From assembly GCF_034190915.1 (NCBI RefSeq), contig NW_026947502.1:32208785-32272784 (forward strand): 64,000 nt of DNA, given 5' to 3'. A model generated the notes under the pieces. The model ran no database searches, had not been told where the DNA came from, and was given only the letters and a program-made list of their open reading frames with translations. Position numbers and translations under genes: made by a program. Numbering within the stretch: position 1 is the first letter of the stretch; the number at the start of each line of letters is the position of its first letter. The stretch is from Cavia porcellus. Taxonomy: Eukaryota > Chordata > Mammalia > Rodentia > Caviidae. This document shows positions 23,121 through 35,564 of the stretch, one piece after another.

Positions 23121-23169
23121 TTCCAGGATTAGGAAGCAAGTGCACTTTTGGGACCATCATTCAATCAAC

Positions 23170-24120
23170 TAGGGCCAGGAAGCCCTCCTGCTGGGACCCC
23201 CATTCTTGAGAGTCAGGACCAGGAGGAGGAAACAAATAGGAGCACAAGTGTGCAGCTAGGTTGAGGATGACAACGCTGTCAGACTCCCCTGGGGCAATTC
23301 TGGTTGTATCACAGCTAAACCAAGATAGGCAGCAAACCAGAGATGGTAAATGCAAATACTCGGACGAAGCAGCCCCAGCCAGTCAAAGGACTGGCTGCAA
23401 GCCAAGGAGGGAGTGATAACAGAGAAGGCAGAAGCCAGGAGTGGGGGTACCCAGAGGCCTTTTGGGGCCTTGTAGGACACAAGGGTTTGGGGAGTATTTG
23501 AGCACAGGAGGGAGTTATTGGAAGGTGTCAGCAATAAAGGGATCTGAGATGGGGCAGGCTAACTGCAGCCCCTCACTGAGGAGTCCTTTCTGGCAAGGGG
23601 TAGAGGGTGACAGGAGAGGTCACACCAGGTCCTGCCACAGGTCTTGCTGGCCCACTTATCCTTGCTTCTGCACCTCCCAGGCTCTGGGTGTACTGCTGAG
23701 CACTTGGTACCACGCTTACAACAGGGGGTTCCAGAAGAGACTGGAATCTAGCTAGCAGTTTGGGAATCTGGGGGCTAGAACTGGTTGGGAAGGGGAGGAC
23801 TTCAGATCCCATGGCTTGACCTCTGAGCAATGCTGTCCCCTAGAGGTTTTCAGAAGTGAGACACTATGTGAACTTCCTCGTATTTTTATTATTTATTTTT
23901 TGGTCTTCCTATATAGAAGGAGCTGAGGGTGACTGCCTTACAAAGTAGGTGTGATTAAAGGGGATGAAATAGGCAAGGGACTGATAGCAGGAGCTTGGAC
24001 CAATAAGTGCTAACTATTGTCATTTGATTTTTAGTCGCTGCAGGGGATACAGTATCTTTGAGATGAAGCTCTTCCCCTACTTTTTTGAAAAGGGAAAAAT
24101 TTAACAGGGCATTGTGATTT
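23170..24120. other. Unique sequence, no gene recognised
   Basis: GC-balanced DNA without recognised repeats or exons. Overlapping open frames of 64-104 codons on both strands show no domains. Confidence 0.5.
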
Positions 24121-24280
24121 TACAAAAAGAAAAAAAAAAAAAAAAAGCCAGGATGCTATTCTGGGATGAGAGTTTCCAGGCAAAATGAAAATGCTAGTTT
24201 TTTGCTTTGTATAATTATGGCAAAGGCATCTTTCTTGGGGGTAGAACTGTGTCTCTTACCAGTGTACTTACAGCAATAAG

Positions 24281-24350
24281 AAGGAAGTGATTTTTTTTAA
24301 AAAAAAGGAAGTGATTTAAAAAAAAAAAAAGAAGGAAGTGATTTTCCACC
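24281..24350. repeat. Three spaced copies of an 'aaggaagtga' motif between A/T runs
   Basis: The motif occurs at 24281-24290, 24305-24314 and 24332-24341, each separated by long A or T runs. It looks like a local tandem duplication driven by the homopolymers. GGAAGTGA happens to match the known ETS-factor core. Confidence 0.8.
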
Positions 24351-24790
24351 CAGGCTGGGGGGTGCTCCCTGAATTGGGAGAGGGGTGACATTCATGAAGG
24401 ATATGTTAACCAGCTCCCTTGTGATGGGGTTTTAGGACTTTGAAAGTTACTGGCACAGGACTGGGCAGTGTTGCTGTTATGCTCCGTGGTTACCTCACTG
24501 ATTCTTTAGGCTGCATTTGAAGCCTGAGCTATATTTGAAGCCAAGAGGTCTGTCTGGGAGGTGGCATGGTTGGGCCTGAGATGGCTTGCTATGAGATGGC
24601 CAGAGACCACCCAGATGGCCAGAGCGGGTGCACGAGTCAGGAGGTAGAGCGTGCAGACAGCAGCCACCAGAGCTGGGCAAACTCAGCCCATGGGTCAGAA
24701 ACCATGATCACGCAGGATGAAAGCCAGATCTCTCGCACAACTTGGACACTAAAGGGATCCTGGAGAACAGTGTCCATCTAGGTATCTGGG

Positions 24791-25380
24791 TGTTATAGTT
24801 GGGGTTTACAAGGGAATAGATTTAATACAGGGCTCAAAATTGGTATGATTAATTTATAATATTCACCCAAAGAGTCAAATGCAAAGAGTGTGAGAGGTCT
24901 GTCCATGCACTAGAGACCCACAGAATCCAGCAGAGGGCCTGGATACCATGGCAGTGCCTCCCATGAGTCCAGCTGGGGCCTAGAGCCCACCACAACGTCT
25001 CATGCAAGTCTGTGACAAGGGTTTGCACTGGGAAGGCCCAATGGTCAGTAGTGGAAGCTGGAAAGTCTGCACCAGCGGGATGAAGTCTGTGCCAGCAGGC
25101 AGAGGGACCTGTAATGGAGCCAGCAAGCAATGCTCAAGGCAAGGACCAGAGCTCTGCCAAAGAGAACTGCAGCCATCCTCAGTGACAGCAAGGACCCGCG
25201 CTCCTCTGACAATGAGAACAGCTGAGTTCATATGAGGAAAATCAGCGTGACAAGTTTCTCCAGGAGAATCAACAGCGCAACATCTTCCCCTCCAGTCCTT
25301 GTTTTATGCTGTTGGCAGCAATCTCAGGTGGGCCTTCCACACCCAGCACCACGCTGACTCAGTGCAGCTGGGCGTTACAA
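24791..25380 (+). mobile_element. LTR-like dispersed repeat, copy 2
   Basis: Direct-orientation relative of 21207-22070. It starts 'tgttatagttggggtttaca', shares 'agagtcaaatgcaaagagtg', 'gtggaagctggaaagtctgc', 'ctctgacaatgagaacagct' and 'acccagcaccacgctgactc', and ends near 'gggcgttaca' (25379). The TG...CA ends fit an LTR, but I see no clean target-site duplication. It is shorter than copy 1, lacking the internal ~180-bp duplication and part of the minisatellite. Confidence 0.55.
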
Positions 25381-25474
25381 ATTGACAATTAGCTCACCCA
25401 CCACACTGGATTACAGATATAATTTCTCATCCTCAAAGTACTATCATGGACTTCTTTGGCTTAATTTTTTATTT

Positions 25475-25632
25475 TTTATTTGTTTTTGTTTTTTGAGACA
25501 GGGTCTCACTATGCTCTTCAGGGAGGTTATGAACTCCCTTTGTAGCCCTGATTGGCCTCAAACCTGCACTGATCCTCCTACCTCAGCCTCCTGAGTGCTG
25601 GGAATATAAACATGCACCGTATTCCCAGCACA
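25475..25632 (-). mobile_element. B1 SINE
   Basis: Plus-strand text reads as complement B1: 'ttttttgagacagggtctca', 'gccctgattggcctcaaacc', 'cctcctacctcagcctcctg', 'agtgctgggaatataaacat'. The middle has an extra 'gaggttatgaactcc' segment compared with the usual body. Confidence 0.75.
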
Positions 25633-25661
25633 TGGGCTTCTTTTACAGATGGGAAAATTAA

Positions 25662-25745
25662 GGCTCATTTGGCTCAGCACTGTAAGTGCCGGCCTGGCCA
25701 GCACAAGATCGTGAGTTTGATCCCCATTACCAAGCAACAAACACA
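25662..25745 (+). mobile_element. ID-like SINE
   Basis: 'ggctcatttggctcagcact', 'gtaagtgccggcctggccag', 'atcgtgagtttgatccccat' give A-box and B-box positions of the ID body. A short CA-rich tail follows. Confidence 0.65.
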
Positions 25746-25749
25746 CTAA

Positions 25750-28700
25750 CTAAGGCTCAGAGAAAGTAACTGATTTGCTCTCTGTGGTACAGCTACTCTT
25801 TGACAGAGTTGAAATTCCCATTGGGTCTTCTGACCTACACCTTCCCAAAGCCTACTAGTCCCTCAGCTCTGCAGTAACTGTAGTTACTGAATCCTGGATA
25901 AAGCTTCCCCAAAAAAAGGAGAATTCAAGAAAATTCCTTACCTGGAGAAACTGGGGAAGAGAATCCCCTTCCTGGATATTCTCCTGGATGTTTTCAGAAT
26001 AGGACTCGCCAGGGCTCACCTTTGTTTTCTCAAGAAGGCAGCCACGTTTGCTGGTGATTGTGAGACAGCGTGCAGAGTGGCTGTGGCATGGACTCCCAGG
26101 GATTTTTTGAGACCCTTTGACTTCACAGGCCTGAATAGAAGGGGGTGCATGAGGGTTGCTGCTAGAGAAGGCTGGATTCTGAGTCTAGCCATTCCCTGCC
26201 AGTCTATCAAAATACCAGTAGATGGCGCACTGATTCCGCTGCCTGCCCGGGACTCTAGGCTCTAGGTCCGCCTGCCAACTCCAGCCCTCCACAGCGCTCC
26301 CCAATGTCAGAGCAAGAGCCACTACTGACTGCACTGTCGTTCACCAGACACTTAAGGAGCACTAGCTGAGTACCAGGGTCTATGCTGTGTGCTGCGTATT
26401 CAGCGTTCCAAATGCAGTGACAGAGACAGATCAGGTCATTGTAACTCATTGAGGCCATGATGAGAACGAGATGGATGGGGACAGGAGCTGGGTGGTGGGA
26501 AGCTTGGAGTTCAGGTTCTCAGGGCTGTGCCATAGGACCAGGCACCACCAAGCACGCAGTTGGTGCTCAAGAAATAAATGAGAACACATAGTGGCATGCT
26601 GGGGGCTTTCTGGAGAGCAGATTTGGGCCTGACTGGTCCTCTCAGCAGCAGCCCTGACAGCTGTGGCGTCCTTTCCTTGGTACTTGTTCTTTCCTGTTTG
26701 CATCTCTCTGCTCCATAGAGCTTAATGACAGAGCTCTACTACCTTCTCTGGAGTCCCCTTCTCCCTAGGTTTTAGGGAACCCTTCACAGCCAGTCCTTGG
26801 CTTGTAGTGGGCTCGAGGAAAGCAGGGGAGGAAGAGAGTCAGGAGAGGAGATTTGGGAAGTGGCTGGCACCGTAGTGTGAGACATTGTGATCCCTGTTGG
26901 GCAGAGGACAATCCCTGGAGGCTCAGGAAAGGAAACCCTCAGGCATGAGACAGCAGGTCCAGAGAAGCTGTGCTGTGGGTACACGGAGTGTGGTACCCGG
27001 GAGACAGGTTCGGTTCTTTCCTCTGCCGGTGTTGGAGAGGGAGCTTGTTTGAGGGCTGTTTGGGAACGTGTGTTCACAGACACTCTCTACAGCAGCCAGC
27101 AAATGGCCCTCCCGAGCCAGGCTATTAGGGACCTCATAGTACTCAGCTTACCTGAGTCAGACCCCAGATCGGCTCTGGCTCCTCACCTGAGGGCCTGACT
27201 GCCAAAGCTCCCGGCTTCTGGAATCACAGTGCTTGGAGTGCAGAACGTGGGGTGGGAAGGGAGTCTTGGTCCCTCGCATCTTTCCGTCCTCACACAGCGG
27301 CTCTCACCTGGGCCACCTTGGAAGGCTCCTGCCATTGCGTTCCCTACTCTGGTTTCTGAATGAGCATTGCATATGCCTGAGTCTGAGCTCAAGTCAACCT
27401 GTGAAGAATAGAGTGCACCTGTGTCTCCTGAGCCCACTCCCGAGTGACTTCTCAAAGCCAGCTCTGTGAATGTGAATGCTCACTCTCTTAGTCTGGTCTG
27501 ATCCTCATTCTCCCTCTCTCTCTCTCTCCCTTTTTTCCCCCTTCCTTCAAGTAGTTCATTATTTTGCATGGAGACTTTGCTTTTCTTTGACTTTTTTTTA
27601 TATATAACCTTATAAAGGGCTCCCGTGATTTCAGAATATATTTTGGACCCTATTCTGTGCTCAATTACACACCATCTATAGTTGATTTTCATGAAATTTA
27701 AATAACAAAGAGGAACGCTTATGTCATTTCTTCCTTATAAAAATACAGCCTTGAAATTCACTCTTATTGGAAAGCTGCAGCGTGTCCACAGTTTAGCAGC
27801 TTGAGCGTGTGCATGTATGTGCCGCCTCATTAGAAGTGCATGCAAAGTGAGATGTGTCCTGGTAACAAGAACTAGATTTGCACTCCCTGATCCCAAGTGG
27901 AAACAGACTGCCTGAAATGCCACACTGTCTCCGTCAGCCCTAGGCAGCATCTGTCTGTCTCTGCAACATCAGGCTGAGGTAACCTGACAGGGAGGTTGAA
28001 GATCTACTCTATGGGCCGTGGATCCAAAAAGGCACCTATGAGGCCCAACAAGGGGCTGCAAGTGGACCAGGCAGAATTGCTCGGTGATGAGACAAACACC
28101 AAAACTCTTGAGCCCTTAATGGTGGTCAGCATCTTGGACTGTGTGGTTTATAGCCCACGCAAAGGGAGAGGCCAGAATCCCCTATAATTTGCCCAAAGTC
28201 CTGGGAGCCAGAGTGGTGCCTAAGAAACAGGAGGGCTTGATGCGACCCTATGATGGAGCTACTTTTTGCTACAGAGTGAAATACTTGATGTCCATCTTTA
28301 AATTTCCCCTTCAGGGTTATATTCCTCCATCTGGGGTAAGTAGAGGGAGAGTGTTCTAGAGGCTGGGTTGCCAAGGTCTGCTGATAGCGGCAGAAGTACA
28401 TGACTTGTGTGTGTGTGTGTGTAGGGGGTGGATTCTTCCCTAGACCCTGGGTCTCAGTGTCCCTGCATTCTAGAACCCATCGCCCCTCACCCTCCAGGAC
28501 AGGCACCCAGTGCACCCAGTGCAACAAGGGTGGTTAGTTCCAGGCCACGACCCAGGTCCTTGCTGGGCCCACACCTCAGCTTGTGTTCACACAGTAGGAA
28601 GAGTTGGCATGATGGGTGCATTCCATGGGAACTTTCTAATTTCCCCCAAAGCAGAAGCAAAGCGTAACATACACAATCCCAGGAGCCATGCAAGAGGTAC

Positions 28701-28985
28701 TATGTGGCCAGAAGATGACCAGGAATGCTTGCAATTCCTCCTTGGGTCCACCTGGAAATCCTACTCTGGGTGGACTGGAGTCTGGCTCTCCTCGGGTCCC
28801 CAAGTGAATCACAGAAGAGGTAGGATTTGGATTGGGCCCAAAAGGGTTCAGCACCTGAGAAAACAGGACAGGAATGTCTGAGGGCAGAAACAGTATCAGC
28901 AAGGGACAGAAGTAGGGGAGGGTGATTCAAAAAGAGGGAGAGGCTCTGGGGTAGTTATGCTTCGAAGAAATGGCTGGCAAATTCA
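25750..28985. other. Unique sequence with possible conserved block; no gene recognised
   Basis: I see no exon I can defend. A MIR-like piece lies near 26320-26440 and a GT run at 28400-28424. The stretch at about 27650-27950 is free of recognisable repeats, AT/GC balanced and rich in homeodomain-like 'aaatttaaat' style cores, which fits conserved non-coding DNA but proves nothing. Open frames such as 28126-28527 minus overlap frames on the other strand and lack domains. Confidence 0.4.
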
Positions 28986-29324
28986 TCCAGAGATGTAAAT
29001 CAGGATAAAAATATGTAATGTTATAGGAAAAAACAAAACAAAAAATGGATGGTCCAAAAGCCCCTTTGCTTCCTGGACGCACACCTGAGTGGGAATTATA
29101 GCAATAGTTCAATGAGTGAGGCACCTTTAAATCAACAAGGAGGGGGAGCACAAACAGAAGCAAATAAATCAGATCTGTATATCCAGTGAGTAAAATAACC
29201 ATACAGAAGAGGAAAAATATAATAACCCAAGGAACTTTCAAAAATGGCACTTTGACTATCTACCTCCAGTTAGGGCAAAAAGTGCTGCAGAGAAACACTG
29301 AGCTCTGCTTAGAAAATATTTTCC

Positions 29325-29418
29325 AGGGCTGAGGATTTAGCTCAGTGGCATAAGCACCTGCCTTGGAAGCAGGCGGTCGTGAGTTCAATCCCTGGTACCG
29401 ATAAAAAAAAAAAAAAGG
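29325..29418 (+). mobile_element. Well-preserved ID-like SINE with target-site duplication
   Basis: The body reads 'gctgaggatttagctcagtg', 'gcataagcacctgccttgga', 'agcaggcggtcgtgagttc', 'aatccctggtaccg', then an A-tail. The A box (around 'ttagctcagtgg') and B box (around 'gagttcaatccc') of a tRNA promoter are visible. The direct repeat 'tattttcc' occurs at 29317-29324 and 29419-29426. It is the cleanest SINE in the window and probably the youngest. Confidence 0.85.
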
Positions 29419-29570
29419 TATTTTCCTAGGAGAATGAATATGGCGTTATTCCATGTACTGTAGGATTAAGCAAAGAATGAATATATTGTCACAAATAACG
29501 AATGAAGAAAAGTTAGGAAAGGTGGACTGGAAACTAGAAGACTGATAATACATATAGATATGGAAACATG

Positions 29571-29571
29571 C

Positions 29572-29617
<46 letters not shown>
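29571..29617. repeat. TA dinucleotide repeat
   Basis: About 45 bases of TA with one 'catata' interruption, followed by 'cagacacacgcat'. It also causes the Tyr/Ile-rich open frames on both strands. Confidence 0.9.
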
Positions 29618-29620
<3 letters not shown>

Positions 29621-30329
29621 CACACGCATACTTACACACAAGCATATATTTTATGTATTTGTTCAATGAAATAGTCTGGAAAAAGCAAAGGCACAGCACA
29701 CTTATCCAGATCTTGGTTTCTTGTTTACCATCATCTACTAAAAAGAACCAGAGTTCTTTGGAGCATGGCTGCAGGACTGATTTCAGGGCTGGTACAGGAA
29801 AAGTACAAGATGAGCCTGGAGCATCTCATTTTAAGTACTCAAAGGCCTATGTCGCCAAATGATGGAGATTTGTTAAAAGGGCACAGAAGTCAGTTTTAGG
29901 AGGTAGAGACAGGCTTCACCCATACTAATGCAATTTAAACATCAAAGCGAATAATGGTAGCAAAGCACTGTAATCCACTGAATAAGAATCTAGGAGTCCA
30001 AATTGGTGCAAATGAATGAATGAATAAACAAATAAATCCACAAGTGGAAAGGAAAGCAATTCCTTACAGTAAATTACTAACTAATTATGCAGACATAATG
30101 ATGGAATTAAGAAAATCACCATTCTGCAAACATTAAGTCAATATTATTTTTAAATATCAATTATAATTGATTCAGGCAAAAATTGTAAGTGAATGCTATA
30201 AATGGGTAAAATTTTGATGAGGATCAGGATATTTATAGTGTCAGATATCTCCTCTCTTACTAATTATAAGAAAAAATAGTAACTTTACAGTGGAGAGTCC
30301 TGGAAAACTTTACCTTAGTCAGTTGACAA

Positions 30330-30905
30330 AATTAACATCCCCAACATTAGTACAATTCAACACCAGGTACATCATGATAAGTCACTCCCCTCTTCTGTGG
30401 GCTTCCTGCCACAGTCTATATCCTGAATGGAATTAGCAGCAAGAAAAGTCACCTTTCAGGACATGGCTCAATATAATTGGTCTGTATGCCTCCAAAAGCC
30501 AGGACATGGAAAACAAAAGAACAGAAGAGCTGATCCAGGTGAAGAGAGATTAAAGAGGCATGGCAGATCATTTTTCCAGGGTGACATCATCAAGGGGGTA
30601 GAGTAGGAGGCCGAGAGACATGATGATCTAAACCAAGACAGGGTTCTGAATTAGACCCTGCCAGGCGTGGGATGGATAGCTATGAAGGACATGGTTAAGT
30701 CAACTAGAAAACCTTGAACGGAGTGGGCATTATATATTAGCACTGAGTCAGGGTAAAAGTTCCCAATTTTGTTAATTGTTCTAAATGTTATGTTACGTTA
30801 TGTTATGTTAAAGAATGTCCTCGTCAGCAAACAAACACTGAAGTATTTAGGGTTGATGGGTCAGATTGTGCAACTTACTCTCAAATGATTCCATTTTTTT
30901 AAAAA
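30330..30905 (+). mobile_element. Old L1 3'-UTR fragment (L1M-type)
   Basis: 'tcccaattttgttaattgtt', 'gaatgtcctcgtcagcaaac', 'actgaagtatttagggttga' and 'gcaacttactctcaaatgat' follow the 3'-UTR order of old L1M elements on the plus strand. The left limit is uncertain and may extend towards 29.9 kb. A short GTTAT-type pentamer run lies at about 30786-30812. Confidence 0.5.
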
Positions 30906-32139
30906 CCCATACTAACTGTAGCGTTCTCAGCATGCTCTAGCCCGGTGATTCAGTGATTAACAAAGTGTATTCCTAGGGATCCTTTCAAGGCATCTGCACA
31001 ACCCTTGCTTTTCCAGCTACATATAAAATCAAAATTTCATATACTTCCATATACATCTGGAGAGCTCAAATGCAGAAGCAGATATATGAATTTATGTGCT
31101 GCATTGTGTTAACCCAGACACACACTTGAAAAATACAAAATAAAGTTGCTCTTCTAATTTTTTCTTTTGAAAAGTATAATTATTTTTCATAAAAATGTTG
31201 ACTGTTACCATAGAATGGGGCTATTGTTTTTATTTTTAAAGAATTAAATATTTTCCTTTTGACTTCTATCTGAAGGTGAAGCTTGGGTCCAGGTAGGTAG
31301 GAAGAGGACTTTCATAGTGAGGGCCTGGGCTACAGCCCACTCACGGAGGGCAGGGCTGCGTTTGGGAAGTCACAATCCCCTTTTCTCCTGCCCAGTCTTG
31401 GCGCGGCAGAGCTTGGGCTGCAGCCTCACATGCATGGCCTCAGGGGCGCTGTTAGCTCTGCAGTCCTGCCTTTTCTGTCCTCAGTGCTGGTCTCAGTCAA
31501 TCACCTGGATCCTGATGTCTGATAGGGCTGGGGCGATGGTGTAAGCGAGAACTTACCCTGGTAGGGAAGCAGGGTAAAGGTCTAGGTATCTCCAGCAGGT
31601 ATAGTTGGCTTCTGCAAGACAACTCAGTCATAGAGGTGCACAGAGAGAGGCACAGGTGTTGCTTGGTCATCCTACTCGACTAGTACGCTGACTAATTTGG
31701 AAATTCTCGAATCTTAGACCATTTGTTTAGTAAAACTTAAAAAAAGTCCAATTGTCTACTACTTCGTCTAAACACACAGAAACTATTATAAATACAACAG
31801 AAAGAAAAACAGTTGGATCATCAAAACACCTTCAAATTGACAAATTGATGAGATTTTTTAAAAAAGGCTGGGGGAAGTGGACCTCAGTGAAGACAGACCT
31901 GAGCTGAAGGAAACGTGAGCCCCAACCCCCCAATAGCTGACCAGGTTTATAGAGACCCCCAGGGCTCGTCTCAGGCTGGATCGCAGCAAACTGGAGCACC
32001 TAGAATTCAACGTGATCCATCTGTTTTCTAAGACTACCAGTAACTATCATCAATATGATCTTTAAATACCAACTGTCTGGGAATGAAATGATACCGCATT
32101 CGTCTGAGGCTCCCACATTTGGAGTGAAAAAAAGAAAAA

Positions 32140-33005
32140 AAGAAACTAAATAAAGTTAAATGTAGAATTACCACATGATCTAGCACAATTCTACTCCTAG
32201 TACATCTTCAAAAGAGTGGAAGTGGCAGTGGGACAGATATTTACATACCCATGTTCATTCGGCTTTATTCATAATACCCAAAAGATGGAAGTAACCATGT
32301 GTCCACAGACAGATGAATCTATATAACACACACAGCAGAATGGAATTTGGTTAAAAGAAGGAAATTCTGGCACATGCTACAACATGGATGATCTCTGAGG
32401 GCCAGTAACAAAAGGACAAAAACCCCATGATTCTATTTCAATGAGGCAGCTAGAGCCAGCAGTCCCTAATCTTTTTGTTACCAGGGACGGGTTTTTGTGG
32501 AAGACAATTTTTCCACAGACAGGGCTCAAGGATGGGGCAATGATTTGAAGATAATTCAAAAGGGCATGAAACCTAAATCCTTAGAATGCACATTTCACAA
32601 TAGGGTTCATACTCCTATGAGAATCTAACGCCACTGCTGATCTGACAAGAGGCAGAGGTAGGCTGTGACGCAAGCCCTGGGAAGGGCTGTAAGCACAGAT
32701 GAATCTTCCCTTGAAAGCCACTAGCTCATCTCTTGCTGAGCATCTGAGGTCCCAATGGCCCCGTAGGGATCCACAGAGGCAGAAAGTAGAAAGGAATTTA
32801 CTAGGGCCTGGGGCAGCAAGAAATGATGTGTTTAATGGCTGCAGAATTTTGATTTGAGGAGATGAGAAAGTGCCAGGAGTGAATGGTGGAGATCACTGCA
32901 TAACAGTGTGAATATACTTAATGCAACTAAATTGTAAACTTAAAATGATTAAAATTGTAAATTTTATGTTATGTGTGTTTGCTACAATAAAACCAGAACA
33001 AACAA
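32140..33005 (+). mobile_element. Old L1 fragment with a DNA transposon inserted
   Basis: The left part (32140-32400) follows the ORF2 C-terminal and adjoining region of old L1s, with 'acatacccatgttcattcgg' and 'caacatggatgatctctgag'. The right part (about 32880-33005) is the terminal 3' UTR, with 'gtgaatatacttaatgcaac' and 'attgtaaacttaaaatgatt'. The two parts are separated by the hAT-like repeat at 32455-32760. Coding is lost. Confidence 0.6.
32455..32760 (+). mobile_element. Non-autonomous hAT-like DNA transposon fragment
   Basis: It starts 'cagcagtccctaatcttttt' and 'gttaccagggacgggttttt', contains 'ttcacaatagggttcatact' and 'cctatgagaatctaacgcca', and ends near 'gaggtccca'. I recognise this as a common internally deleted hAT-type repeat of mammals but am not sure of the family name. 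It has no transposase. Confidence 0.55.
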
Positions 33006-33009
33006 TAGA

Positions 33010-33835
33010 AGCATGCCCCATCAGTTCATAATCTGCAGATTCTGCCTAAGGGAGACTAAGCTGTTAAATCCACACTTTTGGGGGGCCCCTGTGACACAGA
33101 CTCAGGTGCTGTGGGCCATCTGATGGCTCTGACAGGCCATGAGCAGTGAAAACCCAGGAGGGGTGGCTAGCTCCTTGGGCAGAGCTGCATCTCCCTCATC
33201 AAATGGTTGGAGAGTCCAGCTTAGAGAGGGACAAAGCCAGGAGGGTGATTTACAGGTACCTCAGGGCTCAGGGGCAGCCAATACCATTATACTGGGTCCC
33301 CTCTCCACCCCTTTGCTTCCAGGAACCACCAGTCATAAATATGCATGACTACAGGAGGTCCAAATCCTTTCCAGTTCTCCAGTTGAGCTCCTTGAGAATG
33401 GAGACAAGAACACTCAGACATAGGTCTTCCGTCCGAGGAGTTGGGCAGAATTCATTTCCAACTGCACAAGATGAGTGCCAGAGACTCACAGAAGCCACTG
33501 TAATAATCACACCCAAAGGGGTCTTATCACATAACAGCTTTTGCCCCTGAGAGGCACGGGCAATCTAAACTGCAGGACGTGTGCCTTCATTCATTATTTT
33601 CCAAACAAGTCAGCAGAAGATTGAGGTTTCTAAGTAATTTGCAGATTAACAGCCACCAGAGAAGTGGATCCACAGGGCCTCACCAAGAGAAAAAATAAGC
33701 ACCTTCCTCCTCTCCTTCTTTCCTCAGAACCTACAGTAGATAAACTGAGAAGGAGAAAAGAGAAAAGCAGACGCGTAAGTAACTTTCCTCTCCAGCATAG
33801 CAACTCTACTTGCAGCCCCACCGCCCAGCAACTCC
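33010..33835. other. Unique sequence, no gene recognised
   Basis: No known repeat or exon is recognised. The frames at 33139-33348 and 33146-33550 overlap on the same strand and lack domains. Confidence 0.45.
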
Positions 33836-33889
33836 TGGATTAATCTTTCTTTCTTTCTTTTCTTTTTTCCTTTTTATGCTCAATGGATT

Positions 33890-34230
33890 GTGGTCAAGGC
33901 CATTGTAACGTGAGCAGTGCCTCGGAGGGGATTGGCCGAGGGGGCTGAGAGGGGCCCCTTTCACAGAGGGCTAATTGCGTTTCAGACCACCAGTATTCGG
34001 GAGCTACAGATGTCTTCCTTCATTTGCCTAGGCAGTACAATTGGACCCATCTGTTGCATTTATTCTGCTGGCTCCCCTGCCCGCCCCCACCCCTCACCCC
34101 CATCCCCTCCCTTCCCTTGTCTGCAGAGCCTAAATTGAAAACTCATCAAAATGTAATCCAAGAGCAGTTTGGCTGCCGAGCTGCTGAGAAGGGGCTCAGT
34201 GGGAATAAAGGCCCCCCGCTACTTTTACAC
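33890..34230. promoter_or_regulatory. Candidate conserved non-coding element
   Basis: The block is repeat-free and mixes GC-rich pieces with AT-rich cores such as 'gagggctaattgcgtttcag', 'cagtacaattggacccatct', 'gttgcatttattctgctggc' and 'cctaaattgaaaactcatca'. That texture is typical of developmental enhancers. No alignment is available here, so this is pattern impression only. Confidence 0.25.
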
Positions 34231-34234
34231 CCGG

Positions 34235-35560
34235 ACCAGGGCCGGGGAGCCAGGTCACAGGCAGCCTTAGGGGGGAAAGTGAGAAGTTAGCCGGCAGATG
34301 GGCCGCTCCACGAGGCTCTATAACCTGATGCCTTGGAAGAGGGGCCCTAGCAACGGGCCAGCTCAGGCTGAAGGACGCTGCTGCCCTGGAGGTGGCGACC
34401 CTACCTCGAAGGCCTCGCCCCTAGCCCAGGATTTCAAACAGGGCTGGGGCCCAGGCTCATCACTCTCTGACCCCGTGTGCCCTCTCCAGCTCAAAGGGCT
34501 TTCCAAGGCAGAGGGGTAGGCATGGAGTGGCCTGAGAGGGCTGGGGCCAGCAGCCTGCTCGCCTGCCCCACCCTGCACTGCCTCAGCCTCAGCTTTTCTC
34601 TGCTGCCTGTCACACGTGGAGGCCCTCTGTCACACTCCTGCTCCTCTCCAGTAGGCAGTGATCTCCGGATCACAGGGATGTGACTACTGACCTCTTTGCA
34701 CCATTCCAGGTTCAGAGGTTGGCTGGGCGATCAGCTTGAGGGCTCTTCCCTGGTCATCAGCACAAGCTTCAGCTGTGGTCTCTTTGGGGTTCCCACTTCA
34801 ACATCTGCTCCAGCAGGAAAAGGGCTTGTTGGTCCCAGGAATGCCTGGTGGTCACACCTTCCACCTGTCTGCAGATGAGCTTCTGGGGAGGGCACACTTC
34901 CGGTTTCCAGCCGCCACAATCTTTAGGATCAATGGCTTTGGAGGAACAGCTATGTAAGCTTTCCTTTCTGAACACATCTGTGAACTGGATGTCCATTGCT
35001 TTGTAGAGAACCTGGGTATCTCTTTGCTGCTGAAGACTTGTGGTAAAAATTGGTTTTACCAAAATCTATAGTTCAAAGATTTATTTTTAAAAAATATAAC
35101 AACCAAATATAAACACACACACTTGAAGCAAAAGGCTCACAGAAGCATACACACTTCCCCTCACTCCACGTGGCTACCCTGTGATAGCTCTTGTTCTGGT
35201 CTTCTTTTCCACTTTGTTCTCTTGTTTCAAATGCTGATCATTAGGGGCCACTACCTTGCTTTTACAACTTGCTAAACAGTTGGTTCTCAACACCACCAGA
35301 CTCAGAATCAAACTCAGAATGTATGTATAAGGTGCAGGGTGGTAGACCACCTCAGCAGGCTGGGATGAGTGGCGCTGGGGCATTTATGATGAGCCCACCC
35401 GCCCCTTCAGGTGATCCTGGTCCACACTGAGAACCCAGCTCTTCTGCTTCCATTGTGTTCAGTGTCTCAAGGCCTCAGACTGAACTGGGAACAACAGTAA
35501 GTGGGCCTAGGTGGTCAGCTTACGATGGACCTTCCAAGGTTGTTCCTCTCTCCATCTCAC
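34235..35560. other. GC-rich to mixed unique sequence, no gene recognised
   Basis: It contains short open frames on both strands that overlap one another (for example 34298-34519 plus and 34363-34578 minus) without domains. There is no CpG island of the strength seen at 51-54 kb, and no recognised repeat. Confidence 0.45.
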
Positions 35561-35564
35561 CACG

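Noticed and set aside
28000..28190. Similarity of a short coding-like stretch to 57302-57345
   Set aside because: The match covers only about 20-40 bases with several differences. It is not enough to call a gene family or duplicated exon.
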